A stretch of DNA of 64,000 bases from Paludibacteraceae bacterium (GTDB lineage: Bacteria; Bacteroidota; Bacteroidia; Bacteroidales; Paludibacteraceae): contig JAFZLC010000058.1 in the NCBI GenBank assembly GCA_017551675.1, positions 1 through 64,000 on the forward strand, read 5' to 3'. The notes beneath the pieces are model-generated. The model had not been told where the DNA came from and did not search any database. It saw nothing but the letters and a program-made list of their open reading frames with translations. This document shows positions 52,109 through 60,003 of the stretch, one piece after another. The position numbers and the translations under genes were made by a program. Numbering within the stretch: position 1 is the first letter of the stretch; each line of letters starts with the position of its first letter.

Positions 52109-52140
52109 AAAAAAAAAGAGACGATGTACATATCGTCTCT
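52109..52140 (-). terminator. Terminator of the T9SS protein gene (AGAGACG hairpin)
   Basis: AGAGACGAT (52117-52125) pairs with ATCGTCTCT (52132-52140), 6-nt loop, and on the minus strand it runs into eight or nine T residues. It lies 21 nt past the stop at 52162. Confidence 0.8.
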
Positions 52141-52161
52141 ACAAGTGGGTTATTTACCGTA

Positions 52162-53538
52162 TTATTTGCTTCTTATTAGGTTGATAGTACCTTTTTTCTT
52201 GTATTCTTCGTCATCAGTACCTTTGGCTTTAATAACGTAGAAATAGGTACCTACCGTACCTAATTTGCCACCGACTGTACCGTCCCATCCTTGGGTGATA
52301 TCCTCAGATTCGTATACTCGGCGTCCCCATTGATCATAGATGCAGATATAGAAGCTCTCTATTGATCTGTAAGCCACTCTAAATTCGTCGTTTGTACCAT
52401 CTCCATTAGGAGTGAAGGTGTTTGGTATATAGAGCATAGATTTTGCGATTCTGAAGCATCCGTATGAGTTATGTTCGCATACACTATCGTTACGTATGTT
52501 ACTAACAGTTAATTGTATGCAATAGAGATCGGGATCGCTAACGACGTAAGCGTTAACATCTTTTTCGAAGAGCACAAAGGCATTCTTAAAGTTACCTTGA
52601 TTAGCTTCGGTACCGCTGACGATAGCCCATTCGTAGTGGTTACTCATATCGTTTGAGTTGCTGGTGAAGTTGAAGGTAAGAGGACCAGAGGAGCGGAAGT
52701 TTTTCGACTGACTGATAGCGTCTTTTAGCTCTTGTGTGAAGATCAATAGAGTATCAGTACCTTCATCACCTTCATGTTCTTTTTCAGCAACAGTTCTTAT
52801 ATTTGGATATGCCACTACAGCTTGTGTGTAGAACGTATCGGTGGTAATCTTTTGAGAGAGTGTATTAGATGTTATGTCTTCCACCTCAAAAGGAGTATTA
52901 ACGTAAGGAATTGAATTTAGGTAGATGGAAGAGGAACCTGTGAATTCATTGGCGACCTCATCGACCATAGTTCCACCGTTGTCGTCAGACAAAAATGTGT
53001 TATATTTAACTTGTATATTTCGTCTCACTTTTTGTTCTTTTCCATACTCATTTCTGTAGGTCATCACAGGCGAAATATTGAGTTGTAAGTCCGAACAAAT
53101 GACCGTATCCTTGTCCCACGATACCGATTCAATCGGAAGGTATTCCGTAACCCATGTAAAAGCATGGCAAGGTTGGTCAATATCGCACGAAGTATCACCG
53201 TAAACAATTAAATAACCTGTATTCGCTTTTATTTTTTTTATTGTAACAGTCAGACTATCAGAAGATTCTGATATGTTGCTATTAGAAATGGCAGTTGAGT
53301 CGATTTTTATGTCATCTTCTGTTTCGGAGAAGCTAATTTCGTAGCATTTGCAGTTGAAAATGGACGGTGTTTTAGAAGAAAAAACGATGGCGGCATCTTT
53401 CGAATCTGTTAGTAAGAGGCACTCACCTTTTGAGTTGTACGCGAACCCATTTTCATTTTTTGAAAAGGAAAAACTTTGAGCCATAGTCGAGATGGACAAA
53501 GCGATAAAAGAACTGAATAACAGTAAGTGTTTAAACAT
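52162..53538 (-). CDS. Secreted protein with T9SS type B (CHU_C) sorting domain
   Basis: A 458-residue protein. Signal peptide 1-20 (LLFSSFIALSISTMA, cleaved before QSF). The middle has PKD/Ig-like beta-rich segments with Cys pairs (ESVSWDKDTVICSDLQLNISPVMTY; LTFNFTSNSNDMSNHYEWAIVSG). The C-terminal ~85 residues form the gliding-motility-associated domain: LYIPNTFTPNGDGTNDEFRV, then CIYDQWGRRVYESEDITQGWDGT and GTYFYVIKA. It is exported by the same system as the giant protein at 7.3 kb. Role unknown; surface adhesin or envelope component likely. Confidence 0.85.
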   Translation of the reverse strand: MFKHLLLFSSFIALSISTMAQSFSFSKNENGFAYNSKGECLLLTDSKDAAIVFSSKTPSIFNCKCYEISFSETEDDIKIDSTAISNSNISESSDSLTVTIKKIKANTGYLIVYGDTSCDIDQPCHAFTWVTEYLPIESVSWDKDTVICSDLQLNISPVMTYRNEYGKEQKVRRNIQVKYNTFLSDDNGGTMVDEVANEFTGSSSIYLNSIPYVNTPFEVEDITSNTLSQKITTDTFYTQAVVAYPNIRTVAEKEHEGDEGTDTLLIFTQELKDAISQSKNFRSSGPLTFNFTSNSNDMSNHYEWAIVSGTEANQGNFKNAFVLFEKDVNAYVVSDPDLYCIQLTVSNIRNDSVCEHNSYGCFRIAKSMLYIPNTFTPNGDGTNDEFRVAYRSIESFYICIYDQWGRRVYESEDITQGWDGTVGGKLGTVGTYFYVIKAKGTDDEEYKKKGTINLIRSK

Positions 53539-53699
53539 TTGTTTTGTACAATTTCGGGGGGTATCTCTCCCCCATGGTTTATCCGAATTAGCATTGGATT
53601 TTCATGAAAAAAAACAGAAAACCAATATCTGCAAAGATATAAAGAAAACGTGATAAAAACAATTCTATTTTGTGGGACAAAAAATAAAAACTAATTTTA

Positions 53700-53707
53700 T
53701 ATCTTTG
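53700..53707 (+). promoter_or_regulatory. -7 element of the LysM operon
   Basis: TATCTTTG, 73 nt before the ATG at 53780. No TTG at the ideal distance. Confidence 0.4.
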
Positions 53708-53779
53708 CAATAATATTCGCCCTAAAGTGGGCGTAAGAATGTGATAAATGAAGATAACTAAAAAATCTCGGCATAAATA

Positions 53780-55855
53780 ATGAAGAAATTTTGGTGTAGT
53801 ATTGTTTTATTTTCCGCCATACTAATTCAAGCATGGTCAAACAATGATTTGAATTACCCTAAAAAAGAGGTAAATGGAAAGACTTATTATGAGTACACAG
53901 TACAGAAAAGTGAAGGTTTTTATTCCATCTGCAAAAAGTTTGGTGTAACAGAGGATGAGATAAAGAAGGTTAATCCTGGGACCGAGAAGGGATTAGCTTA
54001 TGATATGGTTCTCTTGATACCATACAAGGAGGCTGCATATTATGTGCACAAGGTAAATAGAAAAGAGACTTTATATTCCATTTCAAAGCAGTATCAGATT
54101 TCGATAGAGGATATTTACGAGGCCAATCCTGAAGTGAAGGAGAAAGGTTTGAAAGCTGGAATGGAATTGAAGATACCAGAGAAGAAGAAGAATTCCGTAC
54201 AGACATTGACGGTGAATGATTCCGTCCCTAAATTAAAGAAGGAGAATCAGCCAAGTTTCTCTGTTCATAATGTAGAGAAGGGTGAGACATTGTATAGTAT
54301 AAGTCGCTTGTATGGTATTTCGGTTGATGAGATTATTCGATTGAATCCGGATGTGAAGGATGGTGTGAAGATTGGAAAGAAGCTGATCATTCCGCCAGTT
54401 CATTCAAATACAGCCATAAACCCTAATTCAACAGAGGGTAGAAACTTGAAATTTGTGACGCATAAGGTAGAAAAAAAGGAGACTCTCTACTCTATTTCCA
54501 AGCAATATGGCGTGACGCATGATGAGATTGTGCGATTGAATCCTATTTTGAATGAAGGATTGAAGGCGGGAATGATTTTGATTATTCCGCCATCATTCAA
54601 CAAACCAGTGGAAGCTGATACCGTTTGTGTGGATACTACCAAAGCGTTGACAGCATTGGATTCCATTGTTGATGTTGAGAAATTGTTTGTTCGTTCCAAG
54701 ACACCTAAAAAAGAGATAAATGTTGCTATAGCGTTGCCATTCCAGTTAGCGAAAGCTGCTGAAAAAACGAAGATTGATGGTAATACGAAGAAGTTCTTGG
54801 AGTTTTACCAGGGATTCCTTATAGCTGTGGATAGTTTGCGTAAAACGGGACTTTCCTACAACATATACACGTATGATTCAGGAAAGAATGAAGCAGAAAT
54901 CAAGAAGGTGTTGGAAAAAGAGGAGTTGAAGACGATGGATTTGTTGATAGGTCCTGCCTATACCTCTCAAATTAAGCCGATGGCTGATTATGCTTTGGCA
55001 AACAATGTGAAACTGATTATTCCGTTCTCATCTAAGTCGGATGAGACGTTGGTTAATCCTAACATATTCCAAATCAATCCACCTGTAGACAAGGTGAATT
55101 ATCAGATGGCAGAGTTGTTTATAAAGCAGTTTAAGGATAAAAACATTGTGATTTGGCGCTTTAAGAATGCGTCGGATGATGACAAGCAGTTGTTTGCTGA
55201 CACATTATCAGCTTTATTGACAGCTAAGGGCATTGCATTTAAGACTGTAGTGTTTGACAACATTGCAACGATACGTGCAGCTTTGGTGAATGATAAGGAA
55301 AATGTAGTGGTTCCGATGACAACAAGTCAGGTTGCTTTAAGTCAGGCATTACCAATGGTGAATATGTTACAAACAGACAAGCGCAAAGTTATCTTGTTTG
55401 GATTTACAGAATGGCAAAACTATCAGAGTATCAGCAAGGATTTGTATGTTTTGCCAACCTACTTCGTCTCACCATTCCATGTGGATTTCTCAAATCCTGA
55501 GGTGCGCCGTTATTTGGCTAAGTTCCGTCATTTCTACAATGCAGAGCCATTTAATTCCAATCCTCAATATGGTATGATTGGTTATGATGTGGCAACCTAT
55601 TTCTCAACAGCCATTTCTACGAAAGGACATGACTTTGAGTTTACTGCAGGACCTGTACAAGCCAATACAATACAATCTAAGTTCTCTTTCACTCGTATGG
55701 GTGAAAAGAGTGGCTTCTACTCCACTGGTTTATATCTCATCAATCATGATGATAAGATTGGACAGACGGCTGTGGATGGTTTGACCATGAAGGTGTGTCC
55801 TATCTGCAATGAGAACATTAAGAAGTACGAAGCTCAACAAAAGAAGAAGAAGTGA
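53780..55855 (+). CDS. LysM-repeat protein with receptor-type ligand-binding domain
   Basis: A 691-residue secreted protein: signal peptide (~1-20), then four LysM motifs (about 37-82, 91-137, 158-203, 225-271), each with the pattern ETLYSISKQYGVT, DEIVRLNP and GLKAGMILIIP, which bind peptidoglycan. A C-terminal type 1 periplasmic-binding-like domain follows (~310-670, INVAIALPFQLAKAA, LIGPAYTSQIKPMADYAL, IIPFSSKSDE). This LysM-plus-receptor layout is a Bacteroidota speciality of unknown ligand. The next gene, a beta-barrel, overlaps by 4 nt (ATGA), suggesting a cell-wall to outer-membrane link. Confidence 0.85.
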   Translation: MKKFWCSIVLFSAILIQAWSNNDLNYPKKEVNGKTYYEYTVQKSEGFYSICKKFGVTEDEIKKVNPGTEKGLAYDMVLLIPYKEAAYYVHKVNRKETLYSISKQYQISIEDIYEANPEVKEKGLKAGMELKIPEKKKNSVQTLTVNDSVPKLKKENQPSFSVHNVEKGETLYSISRLYGISVDEIIRLNPDVKDGVKIGKKLIIPPVHSNTAINPNSTEGRNLKFVTHKVEKKETLYSISKQYGVTHDEIVRLNPILNEGLKAGMILIIPPSFNKPVEADTVCVDTTKALTALDSIVDVEKLFVRSKTPKKEINVAIALPFQLAKAAEKTKIDGNTKKFLEFYQGFLIAVDSLRKTGLSYNIYTYDSGKNEAEIKKVLEKEELKTMDLLIGPAYTSQIKPMADYALANNVKLIIPFSSKSDETLVNPNIFQINPPVDKVNYQMAELFIKQFKDKNIVIWRFKNASDDDKQLFADTLSALLTAKGIAFKTVVFDNIATIRAALVNDKENVVVPMTTSQVALSQALPMVNMLQTDKRKVILFGFTEWQNYQSISKDLYVLPTYFVSPFHVDFSNPEVRRYLAKFRHFYNAEPFNSNPQYGMIGYDVATYFSTAISTKGHDFEFTAGPVQANTIQSKFSFTRMGEKSGFYSTGLYLINHDDKIGQTAVDGLTMKVCPICNENIKKYEAQQKKKK

Positions 55856-56616
55856 TGTCTTTCCGAAAAATATTTACGCTTTTGCTGGTATGTATATTGG
55901 TGCAACCGATATACTCACAAAAGTTAAGGCGAGATCATGAACGTGAATTATCCGTGGGTGCAACGGGTGGTTTAGGCCTGTCTCGGGTTAGTTTCCTGCA
56001 CAATAATGTCTATCGTGCAAATGAGTTGGGAAATCAAGGTTTTTGTATGGGCTATCGTTTCGGCGGTGTTGTTCGCTTTATCTCCCAGAATCATTTTGGA
56101 GTGCAAATAGAGGCCAATTACGTTCGTTCTGGATGGTCAGAAATCTTTCATGAAGATGTGGGCGTGGCGATGGTGAATGGATATAACATGCAGGATGTCA
56201 CCCTATCGCGTCGTAATCATTACATAGAGATACCAATGCTCTCACATATCTATTTTGGAAGTCGAAACGTTCGTTTTTATGTGGAATTAGGACCTGAGAT
56301 TAGCATGTTGGTTCGATATGGGGAACTGAAAACGAATCTTTCTGAAAATGATGAAAGATGGGCTGCTTTTCCCAATGATGATCCTCGTTTGAAAGATCAA
56401 TATAACAAAGTGGATTTTGGATTGACGGGAGGTTTGGGACTGGATATCAAGACAGGACCTTTTCATACGATTATTGGCGGACGTTATACGTATGGATTTG
56501 CTGATTTATACAATCATTCAAAGGCGGATGTCTTCCAACGTTCAAATAATCAATTGATGAACGTGACCGCCACTTTTTTAATTCCAGTTCTTAAATATAC
56601 GGAAAGGAAAAGATAA
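55852..56616 (+). CDS. PorT-like outer-membrane beta-barrel protein
   Basis: A 254-residue protein with a signal peptide (~1-22) and alternating amphipathic beta-strands typical of the PorT/outer-membrane beta-barrel 2 family: VGATGGLGLSRVSF, GYRFGGVVRFISQNHFGVQIEANYVRSG, YIEIPMLSHIYFG, VRFYVELGPEISMLV and GLTGGLGLDIKTG. PorT was first described in Porphyromonas as needed for gingipain export through T9SS. Whether this homologue has that role cannot be read here. It is coupled to the LysM gene (ATGA overlap) and 3 nt from the RlmI-like gene. Confidence 0.75.
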   Translation: MMSFRKIFTLLLVCILVQPIYSQKLRRDHERELSVGATGGLGLSRVSFLHNNVYRANELGNQGFCMGYRFGGVVRFISQNHFGVQIEANYVRSGWSEIFHEDVGVAMVNGYNMQDVTLSRRNHYIEIPMLSHIYFGSRNVRFYVELGPEISMLVRYGELKTNLSENDERWAAFPNDDPRLKDQYNKVDFGLTGGLGLDIKTGPFHTIIGGRYTYGFADLYNHSKADVFQRSNNQLMNVTATFLIPVLKYTERKR

Positions 56617-56619
56617 AAT

Positions 56620-57810
56620 ATGAGTTTTACGAAGATTATATTAAAACCTCAGAAGGAGGAATCGTTGTTACGTTTTCATCCATGGGTGTTTTCTGGTGCT
56701 ATTCAAAAGATTTTGGGTACTCCACAGGAAGGTGATTGCGTGGAGGTCTATACATGCAAGAATGAGTTTTGTGCCATGGGACATTATCAGATTGGTTCCA
56801 TTGCCGTGCGTGTCTTCTCTTTTGAGCAGATCACTCCTACCTACGAGTTTTGGCGTGATCGCATAGCAGAGGCCTATCAGGTTCGTCTCGCCTTAGGATT
56901 GGCGGGAAATGAGCGTAATAATACATATCGTTTAGTTCATGGTGAGGGAGACTCTCTTCCTGGTTTGATTATCGATATTTATGGAGAGACGGCTGTGTTA
57001 CAGGCTCATTCTGTTGGTATGCACTATTTGCGTGAAGAGTTGGCCAAGGCAGTGGTTGAGGTGATGGATGGCGTGGTGAAAAATGTATTTTACAAATCGG
57101 AGTCTACCCTTCCCTTTAAAGCCAATGTTAATGCGCAGGATGGCTATCTGATTGGCGAGTGCGATAATCAATGCATTGCTAAGGAGAACGGACTCCTCTT
57201 TCATGTTGATTGGCTGAGAGGACAGAAAACAGGATTCTTTGTGGATCAACGTGAGAATCGTTCTTTATTGGAACGTTATGCGAAAGGTCGTTCTGTTCTG
57301 AATATGTTTTGTTATACGGGTGGTTTTTCATTCTATGCTATGCGTGGAGGTGCAAAACTGGTTCACTCGGTTGACAGCTCAGCCAAGGCTATCGAACTGA
57401 CCAATCAAAATGTGGAATTGAACTTCCCTAACGACCCTCGTCATCAAGCCTTCGCAACGGATGCTTTTAAGTTCTTGGATGACGTAAAAAACGACGAATA
57501 TGATTTAATAATTCTTGATCCTCCGGCATTCGCAAAGCATAGAGACGTGCTTCGTAATGCTTTGCAAGGATATAAGAAGTTGAATGTCAAAGCTTTCGAG
57601 AAAATCAAACATGGTGGTATCCTCTTTACCTTCTCTTGTTCGCAAGCAGTGAACAAAGAGCAGTTCCGATTGGCAGTTTTCAGTGCTGCAGCGATGAGCG
57701 GACGTAATGTACGCATCCTACATCAGCTGACACAGCCTGCCGACCACCCTATTAACATCTATCATCCAGAGGGTGAATATTTGAAAGGTTTAGTTTTATA
57801 TGTAGAATAA
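56620..57810 (+). CDS. rlmI: RlmI-like 23S rRNA (cytosine-C5) methyltransferase
   Basis: A 396-residue class I SAM methyltransferase. N-terminal PUA domain (~1-75: ILKPQKEESLLRFHPWVFSGAI), an intermediate EEHEE-type region and a SAM domain with VLNMFCYTGGFSFYA (motif I), ELNFPNDPRHQAFATDAFKFL, LIILDPPAFAKH (motif IV) and FTFSCSQAV (motif VI). RlmI makes m5C1962 in 23S rRNA. It begins 3 nt after the PorT-like stop, so it is the third gene of a rightward operon. Alternative names for relatives: RlmK-type domains. Confidence 0.88.
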   Translation: MSFTKIILKPQKEESLLRFHPWVFSGAIQKILGTPQEGDCVEVYTCKNEFCAMGHYQIGSIAVRVFSFEQITPTYEFWRDRIAEAYQVRLALGLAGNERNNTYRLVHGEGDSLPGLIIDIYGETAVLQAHSVGMHYLREELAKAVVEVMDGVVKNVFYKSESTLPFKANVNAQDGYLIGECDNQCIAKENGLLFHVDWLRGQKTGFFVDQRENRSLLERYAKGRSVLNMFCYTGGFSFYAMRGGAKLVHSVDSSAKAIELTNQNVELNFPNDPRHQAFATDAFKFLDDVKNDEYDLIILDPPAFAKHRDVLRNALQGYKKLNVKAFEKIKHGGILFTFSCSQAVNKEQFRLAVFSAAAMSGRNVRILHQLTQPADHPINIYHPEGEYLKGLVLYVE

Positions 57811-57813
57811 AAA

Positions 57814-57880
57814 GGTGTGTTTTTTAATTCACCATTTAAACAATTGTTAGTATGAATTATGGGTTGTATAGAACCCAACC
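57814..57880 (+). repeat. 5'-leader inverted-repeat element, copy B
   Basis: GGTGTGTTTTTTAATTCACC, ATTTAAACAATTGTTAGTATGAATT, then ATGGGTT-GTATAGAACCCAACC, with a 6-bp GGGTT/AACCC-type hairpin. It ends 15 nt before the M48 protease ATG (57896) and aligns with the copy before iorA (44896-44967). Confidence 0.65.
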
Positions 57881-57895
57881 AAAAATTTGAGAGTT

Positions 57896-59140
57896 ATGTA
57901 TACTGCGTTATTTTGGATTATCATAGCTATACTTGTTTGTGATTTCGTACTGGAGACAGTGTTGGATTATTTGAATGGCAAGCAAGTAAGTGACAAATTG
58001 CCTGATGAGGTGAGTGATATATATGATGCGGAGAAATATAAGAAGCAACAGGCATATTTCAAAGCCAATCAGAAGTTTGGCACTGTCGTTGACATCTTTT
58101 CGTTCGTTGTGATGATGCTGATGTTTTTCCTCTTTGGATTTGCCTTTGTTGACAATCTTGTTAGAGGAATGGTGACTCATTCGTTGGTCATATCATTATT
58201 GTTCTTTGCTATTTTATATTTTGCCAATGAGTTGATATCTATACCATTTGGTCTCTATAAAACCTTTAAAATAGAGGAACAATTTGGTTTCAATAAAATG
58301 ACACCAGGATTATTTGCAATGGACACTGTGAAAGGATGGTTGATGTCCATCGTTTTAGGTGGTATTATTATTTCATTGATCATGTTGTTCTATGAGAAAG
58401 TAGGAACGAATTTTTGGTTGATTGCGTGGGGATTGATGGCTCTTGTCAATGTATTCGTATTGATGTTCTATTCTAATTTGATTGTTCCGCTGTTCAACAA
58501 GCAGACTCCATTGGAAGATGGTGAATTGCGTACTGAAATAGAGAAGTTTTGTCTGAAAGTGGGATATCAGTTGGATAATCTTTATGTGATAGATGGTTCG
58601 AAGCGCACTACGAAGGCAAATGCCTATTTTACGGGTTTGGGTGCTAAGAAACGCATCGTGTTGTATGACACGTTGATGGACACACTGACCACGGAAGAGA
58701 TTGTGGCAGTATTGGCGCATGAGATTGGGCATTATAAGCACAAGCATACGCGTGTTATGCTTATCCTTTCGTTGTTGAATATTGGTTTGATGCTTTATTT
58801 ATTATCGTTGGCATTAGGTTCTCCAGAAGAGGGAAATATCTATATCGCACAGGCGTTGGGTAGCAATATTCCATCCTTCCATTTTGGTGTGATTGTTTTT
58901 GGTGTCTTATATACACCTATCTCCTTCTTATTGAACATCGGTATTAATGTTATCTCTCGTAAAAATGAGTATCAGGCAGATACTTTTGCAAAGGAGAATG
59001 GTTTAGGGGATGCTTTGGGAGAGGCGTTGAAGAAGCTTTCTGTTTCTTCACTTTCCAACCTTAACCCTCACCCAGCCTATGTGTTCTTCCACTATTCACA
59101 TCCAACGTTGTTGCAACGTCTGAATAATTTGAAGAAATAG
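57896..59140 (+). CDS. M48 (Ste24/CAAX-protease-1-like) membrane metallopeptidase
   Basis: From ATG 57896 (MYTALFWIII), 414 residues; a TTG at 57887 is in frame but unlikely. It is an inner-membrane zinc protease with about seven hydrophobic segments. The catalytic motif is VLAHEIGHYKHKHT (His275, Glu276, His279), with the third ligand in KNEYQADTFA (Glu358). PLFNKQTPLEDGELRTEIEKF and TTKANAYFTGLGAKKRIVLYDTL are typical of the Ste24/CAAX prenyl-protease 1 group. In bacteria it probably takes part in membrane-protein quality control. It follows the leader element (copy B) and ends with a perfect terminator. Confidence 0.9.
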   Translation: MYTALFWIIIAILVCDFVLETVLDYLNGKQVSDKLPDEVSDIYDAEKYKKQQAYFKANQKFGTVVDIFSFVVMMLMFFLFGFAFVDNLVRGMVTHSLVISLLFFAILYFANELISIPFGLYKTFKIEEQFGFNKMTPGLFAMDTVKGWLMSIVLGGIIISLIMLFYEKVGTNFWLIAWGLMALVNVFVLMFYSNLIVPLFNKQTPLEDGELRTEIEKFCLKVGYQLDNLYVIDGSKRTTKANAYFTGLGAKKRIVLYDTLMDTLTTEEIVAVLAHEIGHYKHKHTRVMLILSLLNIGLMLYLLSLALGSPEEGNIYIAQALGSNIPSFHFGVIVFGVLYTPISFLLNIGINVISRKNEYQADTFAKENGLGDALGEALKKLSVSSLSNLNPHPAYVFFHYSHPTLLQRLNNLKK

Positions 59141-59163
59141 TTTATTATCGACCTATATTTAAG

Positions 59164-59192
59164 AAATCAGTCCACACGGACTGATTTTTTTT
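59164..59192 (+). terminator. Terminator of the M48 protease gene
   Basis: A perfect 10-bp stem (AAATCAGTCC/GGACTGATTT, 4-nt loop) with a run of eight T residues starting inside the stem's 3' end. Confidence 0.85.
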
Positions 59193-59559
59193 ACATCGAA
59201 AAGTAAAAAATAGAGAGTATACAAAAGACAAGGGACACTACAAATATCTTTATAATCAATTTTAAGGTCTTGCTTTGCTCTTCTTTTTTGAAGTGCATTA
59301 ATAAAAGAATGGTTACTCCTCCGATTATTAGAAGTATTTAAAAAAAAACGACGATAATAAAATCATATATTACAGCCAATCCTCCATCACTTCCCAAGAA
59401 AGAGTGACGGAATGGTTGTATAAAAAAAAGGAGAATGGAAAAATCGTTTTTTAATATGTGTGTTATTAAGAGCGCAGCATTAATGGATGCCCCTATCATA
59501 GGTATTGATGCCAGTAAAAATAACAAACTTCCCAATCGATCTTTTGTTATGAACGTCAT
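59191..59559 (-). pseudogene. Small membrane-protein gene with in-frame stop
   Basis: From ATG 59559 the frame encodes 73 residues (MTFITKDRLGSLLFLLASIPMIGASINAA... ending YDFIIVVFF), then TAA at 59340-59338. The same frame continues without another stop for 48 codons: ILLIIGGVTILLLMHFKKEE, then LKLIIKIFVVSLVFCILSIFYF, to TAA at 59191. The hydrophobic pattern runs straight through the stop, so a single A-to-T change or an indel in the adjacent run of nine A/T bases has probably interrupted a ~122-residue protein with about four membrane helices. Family not recognised. Confidence 0.55.
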
Positions 59560-59600
59560 ATATTCAGTTATTTAGAAATGATGAATTTATTAAATATTGA

Positions 59601-59628
59601 ACCCCGAAAGTTTTTCAGCTTTCGGGGC
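59601..59628 (-). terminator. Hairpin ending the dnaE-trxA transcript
   Basis: CCCCGAAAG (59602-59610) pairs with CTTTCGGGG (59619-59627), 9 bp, 40 nt past the trxA stop. On the minus strand only TTC follows, so it is a weak intrinsic terminator. Confidence 0.6.
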
Positions 59629-59667
59629 TCATTCATTTTATACACCTATCTTTTTCAGATAAGTTGT

Positions 59668-59982
59668 TTATAGATTAGCTTCTATTTTATCGATAATTTC
59701 ATTTTTAGGAACTGCTCCCACTGTTTTGTCCACCACTTCTCCGTTTTTAACGAAAAGGATGGTTGGAATGTTACGGATAGAGAATTTCTCTGCAATGTCT
59801 GGATTATCGTCTACGTCTACCTTACCAATAACAGCCTTGCCTTCATATTCGTTAGCCAAGTCATCAATTGTAGGTGATAACATACGACAAGGACCGCACC
59901 ATTGAGCCCAGAAGTCGATTAGAATCAGTTTGTCTGTTGCAGCAATCTCTTCGTAGTTTGCATCTGTAATTTTAACTGCCAT
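59668..59982 (-). CDS. trxA: Thioredoxin
   Basis: A 104-residue cytoplasmic thioredoxin with active site WCGPC (Cys29, Cys32), LIDFWAQWCGPCRMLSPTIDDLA, cis-proline block IRNIPTILFVKNGE and the expected length. It reduces disulfides in cytoplasmic proteins such as ribonucleotide reductase. It follows dnaE after 21 nt in the same direction, so it is probably co-transcribed; this dnaE-trxA order is one I recall from other Bacteroidales. Confidence 0.97.
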   Translation of the reverse strand: MAVKITDANYEEIAATDKLILIDFWAQWCGPCRMLSPTIDDLANEYEGKAVIGKVDVDDNPDIAEKFSIRNIPTILFVKNGEVVDKTVGAVPKNEIIDKIEANL

Positions 59983-60003
59983 AATTTTTATTATTTTAAT
60001 AAT

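Larger units (their letters stand above)
50774..52161. other. 1.4-kb non-coding AT-rich region
   Basis: No convincing gene. It holds at least nine TAC-N4-GTA-type repeats (TACAAATGTA or TACATTTGTA and one-base variants) in two groups, 50741-50882 and 51256-51457. A near-inverted pair ATTAAATGGTTTAA/TTAAACCATTTTAAT lies at about 51207 and 51330. A REPIN-like element lies at 51873-52089 and an AGAGACG hairpin at 52117-52140. The 106-codon frame at 51811-52131 spans the repeat element and looks accidental. Confidence 0.6.

Noticed and set aside
51811-52131. 106-codon minus-strand open frame
   Set aside because: It spans the inverted-repeat element and both of its palindromes; frames like this arise from the repeat itself.
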